Positions 21,356 through 39,052 of a stretch of DNA of 64,000 nt are shown one piece after another. The position numbers were made by a program, and so were the translations under genes. The notes under the pieces were generated by a model that was given only the letters and a program-made list of their open reading frames with translations, ran no database searches and had not been told where the DNA came from. The number at the start of each line of letters is the position of its first letter. The stretch's first letter is position 1. The stretch lies in NCBI GenBank assembly GCA_028023455.1, contig JAQFVV010000056.1, positions 4,239,717-4,303,716 on the forward strand, in the 5' to 3' direction. This stretch comes from Epiperipatus broadwayi. Lineage: Eukaryota > Onychophora > Udeonychophora > Euonychophora > Peripatidae.

Positions 21356-24246
21356 CATGGATTATCTTTTAAAAATACTGTTACAGAAAAAGATAATTTG
21401 GCTATTGAAAATTTTAAGATTTTTCATATAAATATTCGTAGTGTGAGGAAACACTTTGATGAGTTGTTAATTCTTTTACATTCACTTGATTATTCATTTG
21501 ATATTATAATTTTGTCTGAGATCTGGATTAAGGAATGTGAAAAAGGACTGTATGAGTTAGAGGGATATACATCAATTATTAATTGTAGAATTAATAATAG
21601 GTCAGGTGGAGTTTTAGTTTATTATAAATCAGTGCTTTGTGTGACTTCTATTGATGCAGTGTTTGATTCTTCTGAATGTCTTGTTTTAAATTTCATTTTA
21701 GGTTCAGACAAATTAACACTTATTGCTCTGTATAGGTCTTGCAGTCATACAGTTGAAAGCTTTAGTGATGAACTTGGTGATTTGCTTACTAAATTAAATG
21801 ATAAATTCATTATTCTTGTTGGTGACTTGAACATTGATATTTCTGGTGAAATTTCTGTTGCTGCTCAACATTATTTAAATATGCTGTCACTTTTTGGATT
21901 TATTCAATGTTTATTTCATCCTACATGTGTTACATCTTCATCATCTTCACTTATTGATCACGTCTTTGCTAGATGTCCTGAAAATATTCTTTTGAAAACA
22001 TCTTTTTTGGATTGGTGTCTTACAGATCACAGAGGAATTGTTGTTACTTTTAAAAAGAATTTTTCTCATAGTAAAAAGTGTTTTAAACTTTTATCTCATG
22101 ATCGTTTGAAATCCTTAATTACTAAATATGATTGGAATTTAATCTTTGAGTTGAATGATGTAAATTGTGCATTTTCATTCTTTGTTGACAAGATGAAGGA
22201 GTTTATAGATTATTGTTCTTTTATAAAATATATAAAGAAGAAAGATCTGAAGAGACATGATTGGATTACAAATGAGTTAATATCAAAAGTTAACAGTAAG
22301 AATAAATTGTACAAGCTTTTCAAAAGGTTTCCTGCTAATGAAGATTTAAAAATTCAGCTAAAGGTTCTTGATAAAGAAATAAAGAAAGATATAGTCAAAG
22401 CTAAATTGATTTTCTATTCTACTCAAATTGATTCTTTAAAATCAACTAAATTAAGCAACTTTTGGACTGTTGTTAAAAAATTTATTTTTAAAGAAGGATT
22501 TTCACAAATTTCTAGACTAAAGATTAATGAAATATCTATTGATGTTTTAAATAATTCAAAACTAATAGCTGATCATTTCAATCAATATTTTGTACACAGT
22601 GTGGAATTGTTAATGAATAGTTTTGACAATAATTGCAGTTCTCATGTTTTTCAATATAAGAAATCTATCCTGAATTCTTTTGTTTTTAAAGAGATTGAAG
22701 ATTGTGAAATTTTAGATTCTCTTTATAAAATGAGACATAAAAAATGTATTGGTTTGGATTGTATTTCTGTAAAAATATTAATTGAAAATGTTTCCATTCT
22801 TTTACCAATTTTATCTTTTTTATTTAATTCTTCTATTGATTCAGGTATATTTCCAGATTGTTTAAAATCTGCTGTTGTTACACCTATTTTTAAGAGTGGA
22901 GATAGGGAATGTTTGGAAAACTACAGGCCAATTTCTATTTTATCAACATTGTCTCAAATTTTGAAAATGTGTGTAAAAAACAGAATTGTATTGTTTTTTC
23001 AAAAATATAATTTATTTTCAAACAATCAATTTGGGTTTTTGCCAGGAAGATCTACAGAACTGGCTTTATCTGAACATGTTTCAGTCATCACTGAATCTTT
23101 AGAAAAAGGTTACAAAACTATAGGCATTTATTTAGATTTGCGGAAAGCATTTGACTGTGTTCCACATGATATATTAATAATTAAGTTACACCATTGTGGC
23201 ATAAGGAGTGCTATGCTTGAATGGTTTAAATCTTATTTAAGTAATAGAAGCCAATTTGTGAAAATTAATAATTTTTTGAGTGATTCTGAAATAATTAGAT
23301 ATGGAGTTCCTCAAGGTTCAGTCCTGGGACCATTGTTATTTACTGTTTATATTAATGATCTGCTTGATCTTTCTCTTCATTCTAACATTTTTTGTTTTGC
23401 AGATGATACTGCTTTGGTTACTTCAGCAGTTTCATATAGTTTACTTGAGAAACTTGTGAATGAAGATTTATTTAAAATTACACAATGGATGAACAGTAAT
23501 AGATTACTGCTAAATATTAATAAATGTAATTACATAATGTATTCTCTTAAAAATATTCCAGCAAAAGACTTGTTAATTCAATTGCCTTATGTTAATAAAA
23601 TGTCTTGTCAGAAAATTACCAGGACTTCAACAATTTCTTACCTTGGCTTGGTTTTGGATGAGTATTTACATTGGGATAAACATATTCTTTGGCTTCAAGT
23701 AAAATTAAGAAAACTTAATTTTCTTTTTTATAGATTAAGAGATTGTTTGAATAAATCTGTCCTATTAAGTATATATAAACAAATTTTCTTAAGCAGACTT
23801 TCTTATGGTATAACATTATGGGGTGGCACTGCAGCATATTTTTTGAAGTCATTGCAAACACTACAAAATTTTACGTTAAGAATTATTTTGTTTAAACCTT
23901 TGGATTTGCCAAGAATTGAATTATTTAAGTGTGCTGGAGTTTTAACTATTCATCAATTATTTTTAGTGAATATTTTGTGTTATTATATTAAATACAAAAA
24001 ATGAATAAATATAATTCTTCATCAATAATGGTGACTAGATCAAGTGATTTTGATTTATTATTTGAACCAGTGTACTTTAAAACTCATTGCAGATATCAGA
24101 AATGTTATCTTGGTCCAAGATTTTATAATATTTTTATAAGAAACATTGGATTTAATGTTAATGACTTATCAAGGAAAACTTTGAGAAAATTAATTATGAA
24201 CTGGATTGTAATTGATGATAATCAAAAACTTTTTATTTCTATTTAA
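21356..24246 (+). pseudogene. LINE2 ORF2: APE endonuclease and reverse transcriptase, almost intact
   Basis: The frame is open immediately after the ORF1 TGA, in the same frame. No ATG occurs for about the first 180 codons, so a conventional start is not visible. APE motifs: FHINIRSVRKHF, LSEIWI, LVGDLNIDI, SLIDHVFA and LTDHRGI. RT motifs: NYRPISILSTLSQILK, FGFLPGRST, IYLDLRKAFDCV, GVPQGSVLGPLLF, the catalytic FADD (23,396-23,407) and ISYLGLVLDE. A slip in an A-run at about 23,996-24,002 moves the last 80 residues (TRSSDFDLLF, CYLGPRFYNIFIRN) into the next frame, ending at 24,246. The total of about 960 residues is normal for the group. This is the best-preserved LINE protein in the nest. Confidence 0.9.
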
Positions 24247-24362
24247 TTATTTTATTGTATATTAATGTTTTTTATTTTATTGCACATGTATTTTTGTTAA
24301 GCTCCATGCGTGATTTATTTATCACAAGGAGATTATATGTTTAATAAATTAAATTAAATTAA

Positions 24363-28081
<3,719 letters not shown>

Positions 28082-28299
28082 TCACATATAACTCATCTCA
28101 TTTTAAAGTTTTTAAATATGAGGCAGCTTTAAATTTATAATTTTGTTAGAAGTATGAGATATTAGTGACTACTTATAAAATAGACGGATTTTTTTTTTTA
28201 GCAATTTAACATTTATTTTAATATTACTTTTAAAAATGTCACAAACATACTTTGTTTGTCTGAGGAGTTGTTATAGTAGCATGTTACCTGTAATTATAT

Positions 28300-28930
28300 A
28301 CAGTGGATCCACAAACTATGTTGTATCTAACTTATACAAAAAGTGAGATGACTGTGTTAGGAGAATTGTTGAGTGTTATAGTCACAAAGAATGGGATAGA
28401 AGAATAGATGCATTAATTAAGAATAGGAAGTTGAAGAGAAGGAGAACTAGTATGGAGAGTAAAAAGAGTTTAAATATATATATAGAAGTAAACAGAATTT
28501 GGGTGCAAGTTAATTTATGATAATGGCAAGGAAAGTACTTCATTGTTTAATGTTCGAACAGGATCTTTAGAAACAAGGAAATACAGACATAAATGGAAAA
28601 TGTCAGTGTTTTAGTCTGCAAATTGTGTAAGGAAGGCAAAAAAAATTTAAGCATCTGTTAATTGAATATAAATGCATGGAAGAAGACAGGGTACAAATAA
28701 TGAAGTTGTGAAAGAATAAATATAAACAAAGTGATCATACAGAAAGTGGTTTGGGAAAAGATAAGGGGAATCTAGATATAAAGATGCTAGAGTTGATAAA
28801 GATTATGTTGTAGAAATGGGGTGGAGCAGGATAGAGAAAAATATTGGAAAAACTTAGAGTGGTGAATAGAAAGGAAAGGTTAGTGGGTAACAGGTTTCCC
28901 TGAGCATAGTGGCTGAGAGATTCCTGACTT
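28300..28930 (+). pseudogene. Weak LINE C-terminal relic
   Basis: In one frame, with a shift, the text reads TRKYRHKWKMSVL, then CKLCKEGKKNL and HLLIEYKCMEEDRVQIM. This resembles the Tyr/Arg-Trp-Cys-x2-Cys ribbon at LINE RT C termini. Purine-rich codon use also differs from the flanks. Frames are heavily broken and no RT core is visible. It could instead be an unrelated old gene fragment. Confidence 0.35.
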
Positions 28931-29804
28931 TGTATAAGAAGAAGTCACAGTATATCACATCACATTGCAACTTCATGACTTCAGTTATATACTATCCCAA
29001 AAAAGTGTAAAGAAACAAAAAATCCATTAAAATTCATAAATTTTTACAATATTTGACAGTCATTTTACTTTTCTTAGTGCTTTGCATGATTATATATATG
29101 TATTAATAAAAAAAATCAGTTTATAATGAAAGCCTATATATTTTATTCTTTTTTTATTATTTTTGATATGCTCTATTTTTTGAGAATAATGCTAAAAGTT
29201 CTACAAAATTTTAGAACATACTAAAAGTTGATACTGTTTTAAAAATTACAAAGTAATTACAGAGATCCTAATTTTTTGATAACAAGATCACTAATATGTT
29301 TTTGTAAGAGGAAAAAAGTTATTGCAAAAAAGCACATAGCCTAGAACATATTTAAAAGTTATAAAACTTAAACATTTTACTATTTACTTTATTTTAAAAA
29401 TAAAAATAGGGTAGTTAAGTGTTTTTTTATTCTTATTGCTTCTATAAATGCATGACAGAACACACAATCATTAAACTAAATACAAATGTGCCTTCTCAAT
29501 TTATTATTAATTACTCTATTATTGTTCCTTTTAAAATTTTCTTTATATTATAACCTTGATTTATATTACTATTACATATAAAAAGGCATCCATGTTACAT
29601 GTATGTGCAGATTGAAAAGAACTGTTCACATATAGTTCAATAAACAATAGATATTCTAATTACTATTATTCAGCCAAACAAGCTATTGTACGCCATATGT
29701 GTTGAATGCTAGGGGACTTGGAAGAAAATATAATGTAGTTTATGGCTCCACTGTAATAGATTACTTATATTATTTATTTGTTTAAAAAATAAAATTGAAT
29801 TTAT

Positions 29805-29813
<9 letters not shown>
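28931..29813. other. AT-rich, no gene seen
   Basis: No ORF, RNA gene or repeat boundary is recognisable. Confidence 0.5.
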
Positions 29814-29875
<62 letters not shown>

Positions 29876-30385
29876 NNNNNNNNNNNNNNNNNNNNNNNNN
29901 NNNNNNNNNNNNNNNNNNNNNNNNNNNNNNNNNNNNNNNNNNNNNNNNNNNNNNNNNNNNNNNNNNNNNNNNNNNNNNNNNNNNNNNNNNNNNNNNNNNN
30001 NNNNNNNNNNNNNNNNNNNNNNNNNNNNNNNNNNNNNNNNNNNNNNNNNNNNNNNNNNNNNNNNNNNNNNNNNNNNNNNNNNNNNNNNNNNNNNNNNNNN
30101 NNNNNNNNNNNNNNNNNNNNNNNNNNNNNNNNNNNNNNNNNNNNNNNNNNNNNNNNNNNNNNNNNNNNNNNNNNNNNNNNNNNNNNNNNNNNNNNNNNNN
30201 NNNNNNNNNNNNNNNNNNNNNNNNNNNNNNNNNNNNNNNNNNNNNNNNNNNNNNNNNNNNNNNNNNNNNNNNNNNNNNNNNNNNNNNNNNNNNNNNNNNN
30301 NNNNNNNNNNNNNNNNNNNNNNNNNNNNNNNNNNNNNNNNNNNNNNNNNNNNNNNNNNNNNNNNNNNNNNNNNNNATATATATAA
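29814..30385. repeat. (TA)n microsatellite containing a 500-N assembly gap
   Basis: A TA repeat (29,811-29,875) runs into exactly 500 N (29,876-30,375) and resumes as TA to about 30,384. The round gap length suggests a default spacer, so the true length is unknown. Frames called across the N are meaningless. Confidence 0.98.
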
Positions 30386-30409
30386 AATTGTGTTTCAAGT
30401 ATTATTTTT

Positions 30410-31900
30410 CTCTCTGTCACTGACCTGACTAATGATAGTTTAGCATAGATACTGAACTGATAGATTTTACATTCATAAATATTAAATTTAAGAGGATACT
30501 CCAACTGTTGTCTTGTAAAAGGAAATCATTAGAAGTTTTATATATTTATATATACAATACCTGATTTTTTATCTTGTCTTTTAAAGGCAAGATTAATAAG
30601 TTGTTTCCTAATTTTGTAAATTATTATTTTAAGTTAAATAATGAGGGTATTTAACATTGTTGTGTGTAAAAAATTTTTAAATGTTTTTCTTTTTAGTTTT
30701 TTTTTTGCTTTATATTCTTTTAGTTTCTCAATCTAGCATTTGTTTATTGAAATTATACATGAGCCACTATTTAGACATATCCATTTTCTCCTCTTATATT
30801 TTGCATTATTTTTAATCATTTTTCAATTAGATAATTCATTATATCAATATATGTCTTACTACATCCTGTTGTTTTTTTTAAAATGCAGTTACACTCACAT
30901 GTTTAGATTTTATAAAGGTTAGGATCCTTTGCAATATGCTATAGCTTTAAAATACTGTTTTGATATTATATTAATAACAGATTATGTTTATTTTAAGTTC
31001 CTGCTAGGTGTGGATAAATTATATTATCGTTTTTACTTTTAATATCTTTTTTTGACATCTACTTAATATTTTCGTAGCAATAGCTAATGTTTCACCAATT
31101 TTTATAAAAGTTTGTTCTAAATTAGTCATAATTTTTTCCAAATAGTTGGCTTCTAAGGTTAACTTCTTTTATTTGGTTCTACAATAGTGTATCATTTTCA
31201 TGTATCTGCCATAATTGAAAATATTTGCAAAATATTTTCATATGTGAATTTCTATATGGCAAGTGTTGGTCCAATAATTGTTGTAATATCAAAATGCCAT
31301 ATTTTAGTTTTATTGTAATTCTATAGTGAAATTAATTGAGAAAGATGTTATTGATGCATTTGTAGAATGTTTACAATAATGTTTCATCAAGTATCCATAT
31401 AAAAAATTCATCATAAAGATAGTGAAGACAGACTTTTGAGGATGGAATGATGGGTTGAAATTTTATCAGGTAAATGATACCAATAAGGACTGACAGTGTT
31501 GAACCTATGACCATACACTGATTTTCTTGGAAAAATTATGTTTTTAAAGTATGCTGTTGTTATTCAGAAAATTAAAAAAAAATCATTATACTATCAATAG
31601 CTAGAGTTATTCTGGTTTGGGTCTATACATTTTATTTATCAATAAATATTTTATATAAAATTTCTGACAAAGGCTTGCAAATCTTTAAAAAAATTGATTT
31701 TGACATGAAGAATTTTTGGAAGAGTAAGTCTTAATAGAATATAGTTTTTTATGGATTTTGGATAAATTAAAAAGAAATGGATTTGCTGAAATATGTTGCT
31801 AATGTACTTTTTTTTCTAAATCAGTGAAAAGACAACAATCCTTTCTCAATAATGCTTGCAGCTTTGATTTTATAACTGGTATAGAATTTTGCTGACATAT
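30410..31900 (+). repeat. Old dispersed repeat, copy A
   Basis: It shares ordered, diverged blocks with copies at about 32,840-33,600 (B) and 61,790-63,300 (C), all in the same orientation. Examples are tacattcataaatattaaa (30,467) against tacattcataaatactaaa (61,851), and gcaatatgctatagcttta (about 30,931) against cagtatgatgtggtttt in B. A later block, aatgcttgcagctttg to tatagaattttg (about 31,850), matches C near 63,215. No protein motif was recognised. Confidence 0.55.
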
Positions 31901-32839
31901 TTTTGTATTGCCCTGCTTTCAGTAACTTTTATTTTGCTATAATATCCAATATCCATTAAAATTGTAGCAATAATTGTTGTTAGTAAGAAGAATGATTTTA
32001 GATTAGATATACTTTAAGAGATTTATTATCTTCCCTCTCAACATAAGTAATGTTTGTCTTGGGTTTCTGGTATTTCTTAAGACTGTTTTTTTTTTTTGTC
32101 TTCCAGTGCATACTACTGTCTATTAAGAAAAAATTTAAAATGCCTTTTTCATTCACTTCTATTATATTTTGTAATGACATATTAAACAGTGTGTTGACTA
32201 AGTTTATTTCTTTTTTTCAGTGCAGAAATTTCAGCATTAATTAAATATTTGAAAGTAAGATCTTTAATTGATGTTATCATGAGGTTATCTGGAGCAGCAT
32301 CAGTTTTGATCTGTCTATATAATGTTACAAATTGTTTCTTCTGCTTTTCTTTTACATTTTTTAAATGTAATTTAGAAGATGATTTTTTTTCTGTAATAAT
32401 TATAAATTTTTCAGGTAATGATTATCAGTACATTTATTTCTTATCAAACATTCTATTCAAAATTAGATATTCATAAAGTCTTTGGATGTTAAATAGAATT
32501 TTACATGCTTTATGATTGATTGGAGATTTCAGTTACAAGCTTTTAAGGATAAGAAATTTACATTTGCATCTATAACTAATTGATTTTCTACTTTAGACAG
32601 AATTCAATATAATTTTTTGTAAATTTTAAAATTTTATATAGTATCATTTCCATATCAAATATTTAATGTTTGTTTGAATATATATGATTTACCTTATAAT
32701 TATGATATGTTAGACTGTTTCCATTAACAAAGTGAATTGCTAAATATTTGTTTTTAAAAAAATTCAAATTTTATACTTTTTCAAGTACATTCATCCATTA
32801 CCAATAACAAATAGGTTAATATATAGAACACACTATTTG

Positions 32840-33600
32840 AGTGATATTATTCTCCTCTCTTATTCACCTATTGCTGATCTCACCAATAACAATCTAGAAA
32901 AAGCAATAAACCATTAAATCTTCTGGTACATAAATACTAAATTTAAGGGTATACTCTACCAATTAGAGTATTCTGTTATAAATAACATGATAGAAATTTT
33001 ATATAATTGTCTATGAGAATCTTCCTTTTTCTCTATTTTTTTTTAGGAATAAAATTGTAAATATTATAGATTATAGTCTTTGTTTAACATGAAGATATTT
33101 GTCATTATTATGAAAGTTCTATTACTACCAGTTGAATGCATTTGGAATATTTAAATAAAATAACATTTTTATAAAGACATTCAATACTTATATTAGATGA
33201 TGGAAATAGTCCAATATATAAATACAACTAAAATACCATCATCACAAATCTTCAGCCAAACACCTTTAAATTTTTTTTTCTTTTTTATATATTTTTTTTC
33301 AGCTCAACGATTGTGTTTTCCAATACAATATATATGTTCATTGATCCATAAACCCTGTGATATTTTAAATATATCGTTTTTTTTCCTCAGTAATTATTTT
33401 CTGCTATTTTAATCAATTTTCTTAGCGCAGATATTTTTACTATATATAATTTTTCAAAAATGTATTTCTTATTGTTCAGGTCACAGTATGATGTGGTTTT
33501 GGAAAGCTACTCTGATATTATATTGAACTGAAAAATTTCTTTAACTGATTTAATTCATATTACACTGTATTTGAAATAGTATTCCTTTTTGCTACAAAAA
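32840..33600 (+). repeat. Old dispersed repeat, copy B
   Basis: It aligns with copies A and C through tacataaatactaaatttaa (about 32,928), the following agaaattttatata block, and the cagtatgatgtggtttt block near 33,484. Identity by eye is only moderate. Its outer limits are not defined. Confidence 0.5.
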
Positions 33601-34439
33601 CTTTTACTAAAAATATTCCATTAAGTTTGTCTGAGATGCTCTTTGCAACTGCAAAGTCTATATGATTGTACGAAAATTGCTAACTAATCTCATAATCCTT
33701 TTTATTTAAATTGATTCCCTATATAATTATGCTTATCAAGAAATTGAATTTTGAATGCAATAGACAATTTTGAGAGATGTCTTAAAATCCTTACTGACTT
33801 GTCTTAGACTTTGGAGAAAACATGGTTTTCTAAATAGGGTCATCATTAATAGGTTTGGCTTTTCATTACAATAGAAAATATTTTTCTTGTCTGAAGAAAT
33901 ATGTACACTATCTTGTTTGATTTAGCATAAAGGTTTGTGGATGCCTATAATATGTTTTTTGAAGCAATATTCTGATAAGTTTCAAGTTTCATTAACGATT
34001 TATTAATGCTGAATTTTTAATATTATACAATTGTTGTTTTGATATTTTGCTTGTTAAAGATTAGCACATCAATTAATGCTTTTTGTTAGTATTAATTGGG
34101 TGTATTTCGATGCAAGTTTCAGTACTATTGTATATTTTATTCTTTTATGAATATTCACTTATAAATGATAATAATTATTTTTTCTACTATTAACCAAATT
34201 TTTTTTACTTTAAGTATTAACTCAACATTACTCCTTTTATTTTCATGATTATTTTTAACTCTAAGAGGCATCATTCATATTTCATTCTTAGGAGTCTTTC
34301 ATTTAAAGTCTTATTTTGGTTTTGTTCCTTTTAGTCTGTATTGGTTTATGCAAAAAATGATCTAAATTATAGTTTTCTTGTCTTTGATTATTCTATCTGT
34401 GGAATCCACTGGAGCCTTAGTTTAGCAGCCATTTAACCT
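33601..34439. other. AT-rich, no gene seen
   Basis: It may continue the old repeat of copy B. No ORF above chance. Confidence 0.4.
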
Positions 34440-34790
34440 TCAATTATCATTAATAAACATTCATTTATGAGTAGTAAATATTGTTGTTAATATAAACAAT
34501 CAGTTACAGTGACAATATTTTAAACCCTCTCATGTAAATTTACATGATACTTTTAGCTGTATATGATCTTACTATCAATGTAAATAAATATTTAAATAAC
34601 TTCTTAATATTCCATATTTGTGATCTAAAGTTTAAACCCAAATGAAAACTGAAATTATTTTAGATAACGTAATTTTTTAAACAGATAGGCAATTCAATCT
34701 ACCTAGACAGTAAATAGGCATTTAATTATTATTAGCTATGGAAAGGAATAAAAGAAAGAAAAAAATCATCAATTTTTTATTATTTTATTG
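34440..34790 (+). repeat. Direct repeat pair, left copy
   Basis: It matches 36,060-36,370 in the same orientation: gagtagtaaatattg/aagtagaaaatattg, then aaataaatatttaaataact/aaataaatatctgaagaact, then aataggcatttaattattat/aataggtgtctagctattat, ending at agctatggaa/aactatggaa. No coding motif is seen. Confidence 0.6.
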
Positions 34791-36059
34791 TAAAGCTTTT
34801 GTAAAAACTTAGCAAATATTTGTGCACAACACTAATCTAATGCTATTTAAAATAAAATTAGGGTTATTTTTTCTTTTGTTAATTAATGTTTGCCTTAGAT
34901 ATTTTTTGCTTATGCTTTTTTTAATCATTAGGCTTTAATTTTTATAAACTTGCTATTGAAACTTCCATAATTAAATAAAAAGTATATATATATATAACTA
35001 CTATTGAAAATTATACAACCTGTTGCTTCTATTTAAAATAAATTCATTTCAGACAATATTTTAATTGTCAATAAAATATACTCATCACGTTGGGTTTTAA
35101 ATATTGAGTTAAATGTTAATTCTCTTTTCACTTAGGTATTTCTGAATTATAGTTTTATAATTCACAAGATTAAGTCAGCTCTTTAAAAAAAAAACCAATT
35201 TTCTCATTATTCAACACTAAAACAAAGAGATTCTCAAATTAAATCATGATCTAGATCATTTTTTTCCAAAACAATTTCGAAATAAATGCAATTACTGGAA
35301 ATAGAAATTTCTGATTTAACTGAAGACTTACTCTATGCACAACTTATTAAGAAAGCCGCCATTAAGATCTTTGTTTTAATATTAACAGAATAATTTGACT
35401 AGCACTGTTTAAACAAAATTATTTCTTAAGTGGTTTAGCATAATAATAAAAGTGATAGATGCAGGAACAGAGAACACTTTTATTCAAAAATCATTTGGAT
35501 TATGGAATCGAACTTTGATGCTTATTCACTCGTGATTTTTTAGAAGTGACTTTAAGATTAAAGTTATTTAATAAAAATGTATTAATGCATGTACATAGAG
35601 GAAATGGTTTTTTAAAATAAAAACAATGTGATATAATTTTTCCAAAGAAATTATGTGAAATTTGATAAAAAAAAACAAACAAAAAAAACTGGATGATGTG
35701 TCCTATATTAGTAAATTAATATATTTTATATACCCCCCCCCCCATTCTATTCGTTTGTTAAATTTTTTATTAATTTATTTCATTTACTCTCATTATTAAA
35801 TTTAACTTATCGACTTACATTTTTTTTTTAACTTTTTATATTTTTCTAGTTAATTCTTTTCATTTATGTAAGTGCAATTGCTTTATTGATCATTGCTTCA
35901 AATGACAGCATTATTATATGATCTTATTTTCTATGAAGTTTAGCACAGTGGTAGGGTGGTAAATTTTATGGATGAAGGTCTCTTAATAAAAGGTTATATC
36001 TGTTACTTCCAGGGCTTAAGTTTTACATAATCTTCAAAGCTATTAAACTCTTTGTTTAT
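34791..36059. other. AT-rich, no gene seen
   Basis: It contains a C13 homopolymer near 35,732 and small A/T runs. No gene is supported. Confidence 0.45.
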
Positions 36060-36370
36060 TTTTATTTTTTAATGAGCATTCGCTGATAAGTAGAAAATAT
36101 TGCTTGCTATAATAAACTGAAGATAACAGTGGTAATTTTAACTACTATGTAATTTACATGTCAATTCGACTAGATCTAAACCTCCTACTGTTATAAATAA
36201 ATATCTGAAGAACTTTTTAACATTATGCACCCATGATCTAAAATTCAAATCAAATATCAATTGGAAAACTTTCTAGATAACAGGATTTTTTTAAATAGGT
36301 AGCTGATCCAATCTAGATAGGAAGTAAATAGGTGTCTAGCTATTATTAACTATGGAATACAAAAAAAAAA
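36060..36370 (+). repeat. Direct repeat pair, right copy
   Basis: Counterpart of 34,440-34,790, with the same order of blocks and scattered substitutions. Confidence 0.6.
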
Positions 36371-39052
36371 ATACAAGAAAATCTTCACTGTAATGTTAAT
36401 TAGCCAAGTCATTTAATGAGAACTAACTATTTCACTATTTTTGTAAGAAAACATTTAAAAATGTTTGTGCCCTTTTGTGAGCTCTTAAAGCTGTTTATAT
36501 CTTTAGAAAATTGCCATGATATATTGGAGAAAATCAACTTGGCATACTCTGGGCCAGCCCAAACTCTTTCATCATGTCAAATAAAGTTTTCCCCACTTAA
36601 TTATTAAGACATCTATTAATTTATAATTTATTAATTTGATGGTATTTCTTTAGAAAGAGATTTCAATTGAATGCAGGGTCAAAACAGCCTACTTTAGAAG
36701 ACACTTTATCAACCATTAATGCTGATATTAGTAACCAATTTAGCATATACAATAATTTTTTAACCAATATCAAAATATTTGGAAAACATTTTTTCTGCTA
36801 ATGCATTACAAAAATACCTGGCTTAGTACATTCATTATTGCCTTCACAAGAGATGATGTTAAAAACAGTTTTATAAATTGTATGCAAAGTATTCAATAAA
36901 CAGTTGAATCTGTTGAAGGCCATTTTACCTCTCATTGTTCAGATGGTATTAATTTTGCATCAAATCATTTTTACCCAATTGTAATTAATCCTAAAAATAA
37001 TGAAACAACTGAAATTTTTATGAGAGAAGTTTTATCAAAACTATTTTAAACAAAAGTGGAAGAAATTTTTACTGCTACAAACATATACAAACATTGATAA
37101 ATTGTTCAGTAGCTATCTTAAATACATATTTTATAACAGATTGCTGATTCAGATTTCCATTGCCTCTGCTTGATTATCAAGATAATATTGGCATAATTAA
37201 TGTCATGTTTAATTTGTTATTCTTTATGCTTCAAAGAGTTTTATAGTTTTGATTATTCCAGGATACTAAAAGATTCTATTATCTTTCATTCTATACAGCA
37301 CCAATTATTAAAACTGATTTTCTTATCAATATTATTTACAACAGAATCAATGACTCACATACCTATTAGTTTTTTAGTTTTTGCTTGACCTGGGGGGGGG
37401 GGGTGTTACAGAATCATTCTTATCATTCAGTTCAATTTTTTTTAAAATTTTGGATTTTTTTTTTTTTTTTAATATATTGGACGAACTGAACAATCTTGCA
37501 ACAAAGATCTCTTTTATAAAATTATTTGCTTAGACAACTTAATTTTTATCTGTTGCAAAATATAAACTATATTTTTACTAAAAGTATCTATAAATTGATA
37601 CTGAGAAATGTAGAATATGCAAATTTTAACTTCAGCAGTATCCTTGTCTTTATATATCATTTATAATAGAATTAATAAAAAGTTTTAAACTAATGAACAT
37701 TTTGTAAATTTTTATTCCATATTCTATTTTAAAATCCCAAATAGATATAATTATCAAAAGTGTTTTAAAATTTTCAAAATCTCTGCTTTTTTTAAAAAAT
37801 TATTTAAATGTTTTCTCAATTTTTTAATGTTTTGAACATATTTTACACACAAAAAAAATCAAATTAAAACAAAGCAATGGCAAACATAAATATGTCTGAG
37901 AAAATTCAAAAGTATAATAATATTTTTCTAATAACAAATCGACAAATAAATTATAAATTTAAAACTTTATTCAGAAAAACTGACACGACAATATATTTTT
38001 GATTAAGATAAACAAAATTTCATTATGTTTTTCAAATTTATTTTCAAACTTATTATTGAAATTTCAATTCGCTTTTCTGCCTTTCTTTTTGAAAAATATT
38101 TTAAGAGATTTGCTAAGTTTTTTAATTATTTCATTTTTGATTTAAATTAAAGCCAGAACCACATAATATCTTGAACATTATGTTTTATAAATGATAAAAA
38201 ATATATAATTATGTAGGCTGGGATTTTATGCTTTAGTTGGTTGGAACTTAGTGAATTTTCCAAATTTATTTTTCTGTTTTCTGGTAATCCAATGCCCCTA
38301 TTCATATTAAACCAGTTTTATCTATACCTTCAAGTTAATATTTAAAGTCTTACTTTAAGATAATGTGATCTCAATAGTTTATTGAACCATTTCAAAACTA
38401 TAATAAAAGTTAAATACCTTTATAATGATATCTGATATATTTCATTATCTTTTATCAGATGTTTTTATAAATGATATGATAAAAAAGTACTGTTTTAACT
38501 CTTTAACAGAATAACATTTGTGTTATTCACACTTATGACACATTTATTAATTATTCAATAGTTGATTTTGATATTAAACTGTTATTTTATATTAGATTCA
38601 ATAAATTGGACTCAATTTGTTAGAAATATTAGTTTATAAGTAAAAAAATAACATTCTAAAAAATTACATGTGCCCTTTTCAAATATTTCAAAATAATAAC
38701 ATGGATACCTAATGAGAATAAGGAAATTTTTTCCTAATTGATAATGTTAAGAAAGGCAGTCAAGCAAATGACTTCAGAAATTTAATGGAAATCTTTATTG
38801 AATGAAATTTATTTTTAAAATGGGAATAAATAAATGCAAATCCCTGATAAATCTATAAAATTCTGTCACAGAATTGCATATATAATTTTTAGACTATGTC
38901 AGAAGATCCAACCATAGTATCTGTAAAAGTGTTAGTGATCATTTTTACAAGATTTTATCATCATAGTGACTGTGATTGTCTTTGTTTGAGTTAACTAAAA
39001 TTGGTTAATTTCTATTTTTAAAAGAAAACATATATATAAAATAGAAGTGTGT
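36371..39052. other. AT-rich, no gene seen
   Basis: It contains a G13 homopolymer near 37,392 and a T-run near 37,455. The frame at 36,416-36,607 has no recognisable domain and is left uncalled. Confidence 0.45.

Larger units (their letters stand above)
19972..24362 (+). mobile_element. LINE2: near full-length CR1/Jockey-like non-LTR retrotransposon
   Basis: Order: a T-rich 5' region (19,972-20,424), ORF1 (20,425-21,355), ORF2 (to 24,246), a short 3' UTR, a terminal (TTAAA)n at about 24,343-24,362, then a 398-bp (ATT)n. Its protein design is that of LINE1 but the sequence is well diverged, so it is another family of the same group. Damage is light: one stop and one frameshift in ORF1, and one frameshift near the end of ORF2. 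Confidence 0.87.

Noticed and set aside
29782-30504. Open frames running through the N gap
   Set aside because: They consist of unknown bases flanked by TA repeat, so there is no coding evidence.
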